DNA of 64,000 bases from Streptomyces sp. NBC_00443 (GCF_036014175.1 NZ_CP107917.1:5022001-5086000), one strand, 5' to 3'. Positions 18,164 to 27,069 are shown, numbered from the stretch's first letter. Translations and numbers: made by a program. Notes: generated from the sequence alone by a model not told the origin.

Positions 18164-19051
18164 TCAGCCGCGCGGCGGGCGCAGCCTTCTGGCGATCTCC
18201 AGTTGCTCCTCGTCCAGCGGGCGGCCGTCCTCGATGTCCCAGAGGCAGTTCTGGAGGAGGCGGCCGTACGTCCACGCACGCGCGCGTGCGCGGTCCAGGC
18301 CGAGGACGTCGGTCATGGCGTCGAAGCGCCAGCGGATGTCGTCGGCGTCGAAGCGGTTGGCGAGGGCGGGCCACAGTTCGAAGCCGGGGTCGCCGGCGAG
18401 GGGTTTGGGGTCGATGGCGAGCCAGGGGGCGCGTGCGGAGGCGAGGACGTTCTCGTCATGGAGGTCCCAGTGCAGGAGACGGTCGCCGGGTTCGTCGACG
18501 ACTTCGCGTACGGCGGCTGCGCAGTCGGCGACGATACGGCGGGCCTCTGGGTCCGGGATGTGCTTCAGCGCACCGGGCGTCTGCTCCAGCATGTCCTGCG
18601 CGATGTCGCCGAGGCGGCGCATGCCGGCGGGTGCGGTGAGGGACGTGAGGTGGGCCAGCAGGCGGGCGATGACCTGGACCGATTCGTGGATGTCCGGTTG
18701 GTGCGCGAGCATGCCGGACGAGTCGAGGCGTTCGAGGAGCATGGTGCCGGTGGGCTCGTCGTGGTCGAGGAGGCGTACCGCCCCGTCGCCGTCCCACAGG
18801 CGCAGGGCGACCGGCTCGCCCTCGCTCTCCTCGTCGAGGAGTTGCAGCTTCAGCACGGCCGGGATGCCGTCCCGGCGGGTCACGGGCAGGACCAGGGCGC
18901 TGACCCCGTGCATCGGCCCTCCGTCGACCGTCAGCTCCCAGCGGTCGAGGAACCCGGCCGTCAGGTCCGGGAGCCCGGCGATGAAGGCGCGGCCCGCCTC
19001 CCCGTTGTACTCCTGCTGTGATGCGGCGAGCTCCTGCGGAATGTCGATCAC
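18164..19051 (-). CDS. aminoglycoside phosphotransferase-family kinase (APH(6)/streptomycin-kinase-like)
   Basis: 295 aa. The catalytic loop LLHWDLHDENVL (about residues 203-214) and the metal-binding AIDPKPLAGDPGFELWP are those of the APH(6)/hydroxyurea kinase group. It may phosphorylate streptomycin-type aminoglycosides or an endogenous small molecule; many streptomycete homologues have no proven resistance role. It is convergent with the acyltransferase operon, 13 bases apart, and divergent from the oxidoreductase at 19105, with a 53-base gap that must hold both promoters. Confidence 0.85.
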   Translation of the reverse strand: MIDIPQELAASQQEYNGEAGRAFIAGLPDLTAGFLDRWELTVDGGPMHGVSALVLPVTRRDGIPAVLKLQLLDEESEGEPVALRLWDGDGAVRLLDHDEPTGTMLLERLDSSGMLAHQPDIHESVQVIARLLAHLTSLTAPAGMRRLGDIAQDMLEQTPGALKHIPDPEARRIVADCAAAVREVVDEPGDRLLHWDLHDENVLASARAPWLAIDPKPLAGDPGFELWPALANRFDADDIRWRFDAMTDVLGLDRARARAWTYGRLLQNCLWDIEDGRPLDEEQLEIARRLRPPRG

Positions 19052-19104
19052 TTTGCGACCCTACTGGGCTGCCGGAATCGGCTCATGCGAATTAACGTCC
19101 TCCC

Positions 19105-20511
19105 ATGAGCAGCTCGGTCAACGGTGCCGTGAACGGCGCCATCTCGTTCTGGTACGCGCACGACGGCCTCCCCTCGGTGCGGGAGCCGCTCGCGGGGGAC
19201 ACCTCCGCGGACGTGGTCATCGTGGGCGGCGGGTACACGGGACTGTGGACGGCGTACTACCTCAAGAAGGCCGTGCCCTTCCTGCGGATCACCGTCCTGG
19301 AACAGAAGTTCTGCGGCTACGGCGCCTCCGGACGCAACGGTGGCTGGCTGTACAACGGCATCGCGGGCCGCGACCGGTACGCGAAGCTGCACGGCCACGA
19401 GGCCGCCGTACGGCTGCAGCGCGCCATGAACGACACCGTCGACGAGGTCGTACGGGCCGCGGCGGAAGAGGGCATCGACGCCGGCATCCACAAGGGCGGG
19501 GTGCTCGAAGTCGCCCGTACACCCGCCCAGTTGGCGCGGTTGAAGGAGTTCCACGCGCACGAGCTGTCGTACGGCGAGAAGGACCGCGAGCTGTACGGCG
19601 CCCGCGAGACCGCCGAGCGGATCCGGGTGGCCGACGCCGTCGGGTCGACGTGGACGCCGCACGGTGCGCGCCTGCACCCCGTCAAGCTGGTCAAGGGGCT
19701 CGCGGCGGCCGTCGAGGCGCTGGGCGTGACGATCCACGAGCTGACGCCGGTCACGGAGATCCGGCCCAAGCACGCGGTCACCCCGTACGGCACCGTCCGC
19801 GCGCCCTACGTCCTGCGCTGCACCGAGGGCTTCACGGCGGGTCTCAAGGGCCAGCGGCGGACCTGGCTGCCGATGAACTCGTCGATGATCGCCACCGAGC
19901 CGCTGTCGCAGGAACAGTGGGAGTCGGTGGGCTGGGCGGGCCTGGAGACGCTCGGCGACATGGCGCACGCCTACATGTACGCGCAGCGCACGGCCGACGG
20001 GCGGATCGCGCTGGGCGGGCGCGGGGTGCCGTACCGCTTCGGCTCGCGCACCGACAACGACGGCCGGACGCAGCCCGAGACCATCGAGGCCCTGCGGGAG
20101 ATCCTGGTCGGGTTCTTCCCGGCACTGGCCGGGGTGCGCGTCGAGCACGCCTGGTCGGGCGTACTGGGCGTACCGCGCGACTGGTGCGCCACCGTCACCC
20201 TGGACCGGTCGACGGGGATCGGCTGGGCGGGCGGCTACGTCGGCTCGGGCGTGGCCACGGCCAACCTCGCCGCGCGCACGCTCCGCGATCTCGTCCAATT
20301 GGACTCGGGACAGGGCCTGCAGACCGAACTGATCGACCTGCCCTGGGTCGGGCACAAGGTCCGCAAGTGGGAGCCGGAGCCGCTGCGGTGGCTCGGTGTG
20401 CAGGGCCTGTACGCCACCTACCGGGCCGCCGACCGGCGGGAGCGGCTGAGCGGCGCGGGGGAGTCGTCGCGGTTGGCCCGGGCGGCGGACCGGGTGGCCG
20501 GGCGGCACTGA
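19105..20511 (+). CDS. FAD-dependent amine oxidoreductase (DAO/PuuB type)
   Basis: 468 aa. N-terminal FAD site ADVVIVGGGYTGLWTAYYLKK (about 34-54), then ASGRNGGWLYNG, the usual second FAD contact of DAO-fold enzymes, and a C-terminal GWAGGYVGSGVATANLAARTL. This group oxidises secondary amines such as gamma-glutamylputrescine or glycine derivatives with O2 or another acceptor. No putrescine pathway partners lie nearby. Cytoplasmic, no signal peptide. Start ATG at 19105 follows TCCTCCC, so the ribosome site is weak. Confidence 0.87.
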   Translation: MSSSVNGAVNGAISFWYAHDGLPSVREPLAGDTSADVVIVGGGYTGLWTAYYLKKAVPFLRITVLEQKFCGYGASGRNGGWLYNGIAGRDRYAKLHGHEAAVRLQRAMNDTVDEVVRAAAEEGIDAGIHKGGVLEVARTPAQLARLKEFHAHELSYGEKDRELYGARETAERIRVADAVGSTWTPHGARLHPVKLVKGLAAAVEALGVTIHELTPVTEIRPKHAVTPYGTVRAPYVLRCTEGFTAGLKGQRRTWLPMNSSMIATEPLSQEQWESVGWAGLETLGDMAHAYMYAQRTADGRIALGGRGVPYRFGSRTDNDGRTQPETIEALREILVGFFPALAGVRVEHAWSGVLGVPRDWCATVTLDRSTGIGWAGGYVGSGVATANLAARTLRDLVQLDSGQGLQTELIDLPWVGHKVRKWEPEPLRWLGVQGLYATYRAADRRERLSGAGESSRLARAADRVAGRH

Positions 20512-20536
20512 CATGCCCACCGCCGGGGCGGTGGGT

Positions 20537-20573
20537 GGGGGAGGGGCTCCGCGGTCCGGTGGGGCCCCTCCCC
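20537..20573 (+). terminator. hairpin after the FAD oxidoreductase gene
   Basis: 10-bp stem GGGGAGGGGC / GCCCCTCCCC with a 17-base loop, followed by TCGTTT. The remaining gap to 20788 shows no gene. Confidence 0.75.
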
Positions 20574-20788
20574 TCGTTTGTGGAGGCCGGCGCGGGTGCG
20601 GTCCTTGCCCCCAGACGGTTGCCGTCGGATATCCCGAGGTCTTCCTGGGCGGAGGGGAGCGCGATGTTCACCAGACCCCACAGCGGCGGGGGTCGACGTC
20701 CCGGGCGTGTTCACCCGTTCGGGTGACGGTCAGCCGGCCAGAAGGCCATGATTCGGGGCGTATCGCATCTGGGGAGTGTTTTGGCCGG

Positions 20789-21769
20789 TCACGGCTCCAG
20801 CACCACCTTTCCGGTGGTCGCACGGGTTTCGAGGGCGCGGTGCGCGGCTGCCGCCTCAGCCAGCGGGAAGCGCTGCACGGCCGGGGTGAGGCGGCCCGCG
20901 GCGGCCTCGGCGAGGGCGCGCAGTTCGAGGGTCTGCACGGGGGTGGGGCCGCCGGCCCGGCGCATCATCGCCGGGCCGAGGACGTTCTCGGAGACGCCGT
21001 CGACCAGGTAGGGCTCACCGTCGTGCAGCCCCTGTCCGGACCAGCCGAAGACGAGGTGCCTGCCGCCCGCCGCGAGCAGGGCGACGCATTCGCGGGCCAC
21101 TTCGCCGCCGACGCCGTCGAAGACGACCGTGGCACCCCGGCCGCCCAGGAAGGCGCGGACCTTCCCGGGCCACTCCGGGTCCGTGTAGTCGACGGCGAGA
21201 TCGGCGCCGTTGTCCCGTACCCGGGCCGCCTTCTCCGGTCCCCCGGCCAGCCCCACGACGACGGCACCGGCGTTCTTCGCGTACTGCACGAGCAGGGTGC
21301 CGATGCCGCCCGCCGCCGCCGGGACCAGGGCCACCGCGTCCGGGCCGAGCTCGGCGAACTGCAGGATCCCCATCGCCGTACGCCCCGTGCCGATCATGGC
21401 GACGGCCTCCGCGAAGTCGAGGTTCTCCGGGATCTCGTGGACGCGGTCGACGTCCGTGACGGCGAGCTCGGCGTAGCCGCCCGGGGCGAACCCGAGGTGG
21501 GCGACGACGCGCTTGCCGAGCCAGAGCCGCGCGACGCCCTCACCGAGGGACTCGACGACTCCGGCGACCTCACGGCCGGGGATCGTGGGCAGCGTCGGCG
21601 GCTCGGGCGCCGGGCCCTGGATGCCCTGGCGCAGGGCCGTGTCGAGCAGGTGGACGCCCGCCGCGGCTACGGCGATCCGGACCTGGCCGGGTCCCGGTAC
21701 GGGGTCGTCGAGCTCCTCGTGGGTGAGGTTCTCGGCCGGGCCGAAGGTGTGCAGACGGATGGCGTGCAT
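20789..21769 (-). CDS. zinc-independent NADPH:quinone reductase-like MDR protein
   Basis: 326 aa medium-chain dehydrogenase/reductase. N-terminal GroES-like domain (VRIAVAAAGVHLLDTALRQG), then a nucleotide site AAAGGIGTLLVQYAKNAGAVVVG (about 145-168), and C-terminal ATTGKVVL. The zinc ligands of alcohol dehydrogenases are missing, as in QOR/zeta-crystallin enzymes. Start ATG at 21769 gives MHAIRLHTFGPAENL, the standard N-terminus; the longer upstream frame is not supported. It follows the amine-oxidase-like gene on the same strand, with a block of short direct repeats between. Confidence 0.9.
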   Translation of the reverse strand: MHAIRLHTFGPAENLTHEELDDPVPGPGQVRIAVAAAGVHLLDTALRQGIQGPAPEPPTLPTIPGREVAGVVESLGEGVARLWLGKRVVAHLGFAPGGYAELAVTDVDRVHEIPENLDFAEAVAMIGTGRTAMGILQFAELGPDAVALVPAAAGGIGTLLVQYAKNAGAVVVGLAGGPEKAARVRDNGADLAVDYTDPEWPGKVRAFLGGRGATVVFDGVGGEVARECVALLAAGGRHLVFGWSGQGLHDGEPYLVDGVSENVLGPAMMRRAGGPTPVQTLELRALAEAAAGRLTPAVQRFPLAEAAAAHRALETRATTGKVVLEP

Positions 21770-21782
21770 GTGGGATCCCCCA

Positions 21783-21850
21783 TGAGACGGGCCACGTGGA
21801 CGGTCACCTGGACGGGTCACGTAGACGGGTCGCGTAGACGGGCCATGTGG
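21783..21850. repeat. five short direct repeats before the quinone reductase gene
   Basis: Five imperfect 13-base copies of GACGGGTCACGTA occur head to tail (GACGGGCCACGTG, GACGGTCACCTG, GACGGGTCACGTA, GACGGGTCGCGTA, GACGGGCCATGTG). They lie 14-80 bases before the quinone reductase start, where a regulator could bind, or they may be simple slippage. Confidence 0.6.
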
Positions 21851-21882
21851 CTCGGAAGCTGTCGGGAAGCCAGCCTTCAACC

Positions 21883-23052
21883 TCAAGCTTGCTTGAGGTC
21901 AAGGGCGTTCCGGCCGAGGGCCAGGGAGACGGCCGTGAGCGCGCTGTTGAAGGAGACCTCGGACAGGACGCCGGGGGCGGCGACCTGGTCCCCCGCCAGG
22001 TAGAGCCCGTCGCCCCGGTCGACGGCCGGGCGGTCGCGCCAGCTGGTGCCCGGCAGGTCGACGGCGCCGGTGCGACCGCTCGCCACGGACTCGCGCCGCC
22101 AGGTGACGCGCTCGCGCCAGCCCGGGAAGCCGAGGTCGAGGAGCTGCTCGGCACGCGCGATGCCGGCTGCCCTGCTCTCGTGCGGGGCGATCGGGATCTG
22201 CCCCTGGACCAGCTGCTCACCAGCCGGCGCCAGCGACCGGTCCTGGGCGGTGAACCGCTCCAGCCACCCGGTCTCGTCGAGATCGGAGACGGCGAAGGCA
22301 TCCCCGCGCCGGGTGCGCAGGGCGACGTCGACGAGTGCCGTACGCCCGCTGGTCCACGTCAGCGAGTCGTCCTTGAGGAGGCGGCGGGCGGCGTCGAGTG
22401 AGGTCGCGACGACGACGGGCGCGTCGGTCGTCAGGTCGTCGAGGCTGTCGATGCGGGAGAGGGTCTCCATCCGCACCCCGAGGTTCCACGCCCGGGCCGC
22501 CATCCGGTCGATCATGGTCGCCCAGCCGCCGCGCGGGTAGTGCGCCTCCGGCGGCAACTTGGTGGCCCGGCGCAGCCGCTCCTGCACGAACGCCGCGGAC
22601 AGGGTGCCGGGGTCGTGGTGGAACAGCGCGACGGCGGAGTAGTGCGCGGCGGCACGGGCGCCCTCCTCACCGGCGATCCCGGTGGCCCACGTCATGAAGT
22701 CGACGTCGACGGGCGCCTGCGGCAGGCCCCGGCGCAGCAGCTTGAGCATGGCGAACGGCGGGGTACGGCGCAGGACGCCCCGGTGCCGCAGCCGCAGCCG
22801 GGCCGCCTCCAGGGGCGGGAGCGGCGCGAGCGGCCCGATGAGGTCCCGCTGCTTGAGCCAGGCCCAGTGCGGGCCTGCGTTGTAGAGGGCGTGCGGTCCT
22901 TCGTTGGTCCGGTACGGCCCCTCGGTGGTCCGCGCCCGCCCGCCGAGGGTGTGGTGGGCTTCGTACACGGTGACCTTGGCGCCCGCCTCTGCGGCGGTGA
23001 TGGCCGCGGTGAGTCCGGCGAAGCCGCCGCCGATGACGGTGATGCGGTGCAT
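21883..23052 (-). CDS. FAD/NAD(P)-binding oxidoreductase (phytoene desaturase/amine oxidase fold)
   Basis: 389 aa. MHRITVIGGGFAGLTAAITAAEAGAKVTVYE is the dinucleotide-binding start and is followed by GGRARTTEGPY, the second conserved FAD motif. The C-terminal GDGLYLAGDQVAAPGVLSEVSFNSA is the flavin-closing motif. This fits a flavin-containing amine oxidase or carotenoid-desaturase relative. The substrate is not readable; no carotenoid genes are nearby. It is upstream of the quinone reductase on the same strand with a 113-base gap. Confidence 0.85.
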   Translation of the reverse strand: MHRITVIGGGFAGLTAAITAAEAGAKVTVYEAHHTLGGRARTTEGPYRTNEGPHALYNAGPHWAWLKQRDLIGPLAPLPPLEAARLRLRHRGVLRRTPPFAMLKLLRRGLPQAPVDVDFMTWATGIAGEEGARAAAHYSAVALFHHDPGTLSAAFVQERLRRATKLPPEAHYPRGGWATMIDRMAARAWNLGVRMETLSRIDSLDDLTTDAPVVVATSLDAARRLLKDDSLTWTSGRTALVDVALRTRRGDAFAVSDLDETGWLERFTAQDRSLAPAGEQLVQGQIPIAPHESRAAGIARAEQLLDLGFPGWRERVTWRRESVASGRTGAVDLPGTSWRDRPAVDRGDGLYLAGDQVAAPGVLSEVSFNSALTAVSLALGRNALDLKQA

Positions 23053-23273
23053 GGCTGGGGGTCTCCCTCGTGCTCGGGGTCGCCTTGCTTCCCTGCTGTG
23101 TGAGTACGACGGTCCTGGGCCCCCGGAATGTGACATGGGGGTGGTGGGGTGCGGGGTCGGGGCGGTGTCGGCCTGGCCCCGTTGTCGAGTCGGCGCGAGG
23201 TCCGCGGGAGTCGGCGCAGGCCGGAGGGATTGTCAGTGGTGGGGTGCAGCATGGGGGCATGGCGAGGAGAGCG

Positions 23274-23978
23274 ATGGGTGCGGGCGGCGGTTCCGGCGAT
23301 GCGGGCGGTCCGGGCAGGGGCGGCGTGAAGCGCGCGCGGCGGCCCGAGGTGCGGCTGCCGCGGCTGGAGCCGTTCCGGGACGGGGAGTTGGAGCCGGACG
23401 GGGACTACGACGGCCTGGAGTTCCGGGAGGAGGACCTCACGGGACAGGACGGCGGGGGCGCCCGCTTCATGGACTGCGCGCTGCGGGGCTGCGCCCTGGA
23501 CGAGACGAGACTTCACCACGCCCGCATCCTCGACTCGGTCCTCACGGGCCCACGCGGTGTCGGGACCGACCTCGCCGAGTCGACCCTGCGCGATGTGGAG
23601 CTGGTGGACGCCCGGCTGGGCGGGGTGCAGCTGCACGGCGCCGTCCTGGAACGGGTCGTGATCCGAGGCGGCAAGATCGACTACCTGAACATGCGCAAGG
23701 CCAAGCTCCGAGACGTCGTCTTCGAGGGCTGCGTCCTGGTCGAGCCGGACTTCGGGGGCGCCCGGCTGGAGCGCGTGGAGTTCGTGGACTGCGCGCTGAA
23801 GGGGGCGGACCTCACCGGGGTGACTCTGACGGACGTGGACCTGCGCAGGGCGGGCGAGCTGGACATCACGCGGGGGGTGGACCGGCTGGCCGGGGCGGTG
23901 ATCAGTCCTTCGCAGCTGCTGGATCTGGCGCCGGTGCTGGCGGCGGCGGTGGGGGTGCGGGTGGAGGCTGAAGAGTAG
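23274..23978 (+). CDS. pentapeptide-repeat protein
   Basis: About 234 aa from ATG 23274, which has GAGGAG 4 bases before it; ATG 23259 is an alternative. Residues ~45-190 are diverged pentapeptide repeats of the A(D/N)Lxx type (for example EEDLTGQDGGGARFMDCAL, ARLGGVQLHGAVLERVVI, ALKGADLTGVTLTDVDL), which fold into a right-handed square beta helix. Some such proteins mimic DNA and guard gyrase from inhibitors, but most have no known role. No membrane segment. It is divergent from the FAD oxidoreductase. Confidence 0.82.
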   Translation: MGAGGGSGDAGGPGRGGVKRARRPEVRLPRLEPFRDGELEPDGDYDGLEFREEDLTGQDGGGARFMDCALRGCALDETRLHHARILDSVLTGPRGVGTDLAESTLRDVELVDARLGGVQLHGAVLERVVIRGGKIDYLNMRKAKLRDVVFEGCVLVEPDFGGARLERVEFVDCALKGADLTGVTLTDVDLRRAGELDITRGVDRLAGAVISPSQLLDLAPVLAAAVGVRVEAEE

Positions 23979-24076
23979 GGCTAGGGGCTAGGGGCCAGGG
24001 GAGGGCACGGGGGGCGATCAGGGGGGCTGGTGGCCGACCGGTGTGCGGTGCCCGGACGCCTGCGGTATGATCAATC

Positions 24077-24228
24077 TCGAGCTGGTCGCCGGAACTCGCG
24101 GTGGTCGGTGTTGCGTTGGTGGTCCAAGGAAAGACGTCCCGCTTCCTGCGGGGAGATGCAGGTGCAAGGCCTGCCCGGCGCTCGGATCAGGAGCCCCATC
24201 CCACGTTGTTCGGGATGGGGCTCCTTCG
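24077..24228 (+). ncRNA. candidate small RNA of about 150 bases
   Basis: A good -10 hexamer TATGAT lies at 24065-24070 in a gene-free gap and a strong terminator ends at 24225. Between them are several local stems, for example CCCGC-TTCCT-GCGGG near 24138-24152 and GCAGG-TGCAAGG-CCTGC near 24160-24176. No open frame of note fits. The -35 box is weak. I do not recognise the family; 5' end is estimated from the -10 position. Confidence 0.5.
24189..24225 (+). terminator. strong terminator of the candidate sRNA
   Basis: Perfect 14-bp stem AGGAGCCCCATCCC with a 9-base loop, followed by TCGTT. It also lies 23 bases beyond the convergent gene at 24249-24749 and could serve both strands. Confidence 0.88.
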
Positions 24229-24248
24229 TTGTCCGTCGGGCGGCGGGA

Positions 24249-24749
24249 CTACGCCGGCCTGGGGAAGCGGGCCTGCAGGGTCCAGATCGCCGGGTTCTCG
24301 GCCAGGTCCTCGTGCAGGTCGATCAGGTCGGCGATCAGGTCGTGCATGAAGTCGCGGGCCTCACGGCGCAGTTCGGCGTGCGAGAAGGTCAGCGGGGGTT
24401 CCTCCGCCCGCATCCAGTCGGCCTCGATGTCGACCCAGCCGAAGCGGCGCTCGAAGAGCATGCGGTCGGTGGACTCGGTGAAGTCCAGTTCCGCGTGCTG
24501 GGGGCGGGCTGCGCGGGAGCCGGCCGGGTCCTGGTCCAGCAGCTCGGCGATGTCGCACAGCGCCCAGGCGAAGTCCAGCACCGGCACCCATCCCCAGGCT
24601 GTGGACAACTCCCGGTCCGCCTTGGTGTCGGCGAGGTACACGTCGCCGCAGAACAGGTCGTGGCGCAGGGCACGGACGTCCGCGCGACGGTAGTCCGTCT
24701 GCGGGGGGTCCGGGAAGCGGTTGGAGAGGGCGTAGCCGATGTCGAGCAC
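24249..24749 (-). CDS. uncharacterised cytoplasmic protein
   Basis: About 166 aa from GTG 24749 (MLDIGYALSNRFPDPPQTDYRRADVRAL). It is rich in Asp, Trp and Phe (STAWGWVPVLDFAWALCDIAELL, RRFGWVDIEADW) and has no signal peptide or membrane helix. No family recognised. The start is uncertain because the upstream part of the long open frame is a degenerate DNA repeat rather than homologous protein. It points away from the M1 peptidase gene. Confidence 0.6.
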   Translation of the reverse strand: MLDIGYALSNRFPDPPQTDYRRADVRALRHDLFCGDVYLADTKADRELSTAWGWVPVLDFAWALCDIAELLDQDPAGSRAARPQHAELDFTESTDRMLFERRFGWVDIEADWMRAEEPPLTFSHAELRREARDFMHDLIADLIDLHEDLAENPAIWTLQARFPRPA

Positions 24750-24851
24750 GGGGGTGATGGTGTCACGGGTCGGCGCGGGGCGCGGATGCGAGGTGGGGCG
24801 GCTGCGCGAGCTGCGCGGCTCGGGTGTGGGCGGGGACGCGGGGGCGCCGCG

Positions 24852-25130
24852 GCTCGGGGTGCAGGCACGGAGGGCAGACCGGTGGGGCCGGGGCTCGTGC
24901 TGTGCGCGGAGGTGGCGGTGCCGGGGGCCGGGTGCAGGCGCGGAGGGCGGTGGTGCCGAGGCTCGCCTTGTGTGCCGAGGTGGCAGTTTCGCGGCTCGGT
25001 GTAGCCGCGGCGGCGAGGTGTTGTGGCTCGCGCTGTGCGCCGAGGTGACCTTGCTGCGGTTCACGTGCAGGCATGCAGCCGGCTGGGGTCGTGGCTCGCG
25101 TCCGTGCGCGGAGGTGACGGTGTCGGCGGC
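24852..25130. repeat. degenerate tandem repeats of about 67 bases
   Basis: Four to five diverged copies start with GGCTCGCGCTGTGCGC-(C/G)GAGGTG near 24893, 24961, 25026 and 25094, spaced 65-68 bases, with a half copy near 24852. They fill the 24750-25151 gap between two divergent genes. They create long spurious frames on both strands. No CRISPR-like spacer pattern. Confidence 0.65.
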
Positions 25131-25151
25131 CGCGCTCATAGGATCACTGGT

Positions 25152-26558
25152 GTGTCCCGTTCCGCACCTGTTGTCCCGCCCGTCGTCTGTGGCCTGCTCG
25201 CCCTCGTTCTCACCGCGTGCGGCGGCGTGCACGGCACCCCTGGTGGTTCCGGTGTGCGCGACCCGTACTTCCCCAAGGCCGGCAACGGTGGCTACGACGT
25301 CACGCACTACGACCTCGACCTCGCCTACGACCCAGACGACCGCCACCTCACCGGCACCGCCGAGATCACCGCACGTGCGGGCAAGGACCTCTCCGCCTTC
25401 GACCTCGATCTGAAGGGCATGGACGTCGAGCGGGTCACGGTGGAGGGCGAGCGTGCCCGTTGGAGCCGTAACGGCCAGGAGGTCGTCGTCCGGCCGCGCG
25501 ACGAGCTCGACAGGGGCGAGACCTTCCGGCTCACCGTCCGCTACTCCGGCACCCCGCAGACCATCACCGACCCGGACGGCTCGGAGGAGGGGTGGCTCCC
25601 CACCGCCGAAGGCGCGCTCGCGCTCGGGGAGCCGACGGGGTCCATGGCGTGGTTCCCCGGCAATCACCACCCGTCCGACAAGGCGTCGTACGACATCGCG
25701 GTGACCGTCCCGGAGGAGCTCCAGGTGGTCTCCAACGGTGAGTTGGCCGAGCGGAGCACCGACGACGGCCGTACGACGTTCCACTGGCGCACCGCCGAGC
25801 CGATGGCGAGTTACGTGGCCACGCTCGCCATCGGGGACTACGACATCCGCCGCTCCAGCGTCCCGGGTGCGGCCGGCAGCGCGCTGCCCGTCTACACGGC
25901 CGTAGCCCCCTCCCAGGCCCGTTCCAGCCGTGAAGTCCTGGCCCGGCTCCCCGAGATCGTGGAGTGGGCCGAATACAACTTCGGTCCCTTCCCCTTCTCC
26001 TCCACGGGCGCGATCGTCGCCCGCGAGAACGCCTCCGCCTACGCCCTGGAGACGCAGAACCGGCCCGTCTTCCCCGGCGCCCCCGGCACCGAACTGCTCG
26101 TCCACGAACTGGCCCACCAGTGGTTCGGCAACTCCGTGACGCCGAAGAGCTGGCGGCACATGTGGCTGAACGAGGGCTTCGCGACATACGCGGAGTGGCT
26201 GTGGCAGGAGGACAACGGCGGCGACAGCGCGCAGGAGACCTTCGACGCCCTGTACGACCACGGCGAGGACGAGTACGAGGACCTGTGGTCCTTCCCGCCC
26301 GCCAAGCCCACGAGCGCCTCGCACATCTCCGGCGATCCGGTCTACCAGCGCGGTGCGATGGTCCTCCACAAGATCCGCCAGGCCGTCGGTGACGGCACGT
26401 TCTACGACATCGTCCAGGGCTGGACGGCCGACCACCGGCACGGGAACGCGGACACCGCGGACTTCATGGCGTACGTGGAGAAGACGGCCCCGGACGAGGA
26501 CTTCACGTCCGTCTGGGAGGACTGGCTGTACGGGGACGGAAAGCCCGCGCAACCGTGA
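25152..26558 (+). CDS. secreted M1-family metallopeptidase lipoprotein
   Basis: 468 aa from GTG 25152. The signal peptide ends in a lipobox LALVLTACGG, so the protein is probably attached to the outer face of the membrane. The zinc site HELAHQW with the third ligand in NEGFATYAE (about 317-345) and the substrate segment ENASAYALET, a changed GAMEN-like loop, place it in the aminopeptidase N/LTA4 hydrolase group. Length is short for full aminopeptidase N (no C-terminal ERAP1-like domain), as in bacterial LTA4H-like forms. It likely trims extracellular peptides. Confidence 0.9.
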   Translation: MSRSAPVVPPVVCGLLALVLTACGGVHGTPGGSGVRDPYFPKAGNGGYDVTHYDLDLAYDPDDRHLTGTAEITARAGKDLSAFDLDLKGMDVERVTVEGERARWSRNGQEVVVRPRDELDRGETFRLTVRYSGTPQTITDPDGSEEGWLPTAEGALALGEPTGSMAWFPGNHHPSDKASYDIAVTVPEELQVVSNGELAERSTDDGRTTFHWRTAEPMASYVATLAIGDYDIRRSSVPGAAGSALPVYTAVAPSQARSSREVLARLPEIVEWAEYNFGPFPFSSTGAIVARENASAYALETQNRPVFPGAPGTELLVHELAHQWFGNSVTPKSWRHMWLNEGFATYAEWLWQEDNGGDSAQETFDALYDHGEDEYEDLWSFPPAKPTSASHISGDPVYQRGAMVLHKIRQAVGDGTFYDIVQGWTADHRHGNADTADFMAYVEKTAPDEDFTSVWEDWLYGDGKPAQP

Positions 26559-26589
26559 CGCCGCCCCCGGGTCCTGTCGCGACGGCTGC

Positions 26590-27063
26590 TCAGGATCCCC
26601 GTTCGAGATCCCGCCGCATCGCCGCACGGACCGCCCATATCGCCTCCGCGTGCCTGAGCCGCCGATCCTGCAGCAGCGGGGAGTCGAGGGGTGGATCACC
26701 GGCTGCGAACCCGTCCTGGAGGTTCCGCAGGGTCGCGTAGACACCCTCCAGCAGGTCGGACATCTCCTGCGGCGCGCAGATCAGAGCGGTCTCACGGGCC
26801 TCGTCGCAGCCGGAGGAGCGGAACGCCTCCCGTACGGCCGTCTCGCGTGCCGCCTGTTCCTGGTCGCGGCCGGTGACCGCGGCCGCGTGCATGGCCTCGT
26901 ACGCCAGGCGGTACTTCGTCAGGACCGTCACATAGATCTGTCGGCGTTCCTGCCGGGTCCGGTCGGTCAGGTCCCGGCGCCAGCGGGCGCGGTCCGCGAG
27001 GAGCGTCGAGCCGACGCCGACGAACGCGCCGAGGGCGGTGCCTGCCAGGGGCGTCCAGTCCAC
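26590..27063 (-). CDS. uncharacterised protein with N-terminal membrane helix
   Basis: 157 aa. MDWTPLAGTALGAFVGVGSTLLADRARWRRD has one short Gly-rich hydrophobic segment followed by basic residues, so the C-terminal part is likely cytoplasmic. The rest is helical and charged (Arg/Glu rich), with several Cys-free stretches and one CDEARETALIC pair. No family recognised. It is 6 bases downstream of the GNAT-NUDIX gene on the same strand boundary, so both may share a transcript. Confidence 0.65.
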   Translation of the reverse strand: MDWTPLAGTALGAFVGVGSTLLADRARWRRDLTDRTRQERRQIYVTVLTKYRLAYEAMHAAAVTGRDQEQAARETAVREAFRSSGCDEARETALICAPQEMSDLLEGVYATLRNLQDGFAAGDPPLDSPLLQDRRLRHAEAIWAVRAAMRRDLERGS

Positions 27064-27069
27064 GCCGGT

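Noticed and set aside
18138..20726. 862-codon plus-strand frame
   Set aside because: It covers the APH-like gene and the FAD oxidoreductase in wrong frames; no domain signal, while the alternatives have full motifs.
24852..25130. Possible CRISPR array
   Set aside because: Units are degenerate and follow each other without unique spacers of constant size; no cas genes nearby.
24750..26744. Long minus-strand extension of the gene at 24249 (831 codons)
   Set aside because: The extension is antisense to the M1 peptidase and runs through degenerate DNA repeats; only the last ~166 codons look like a protein.
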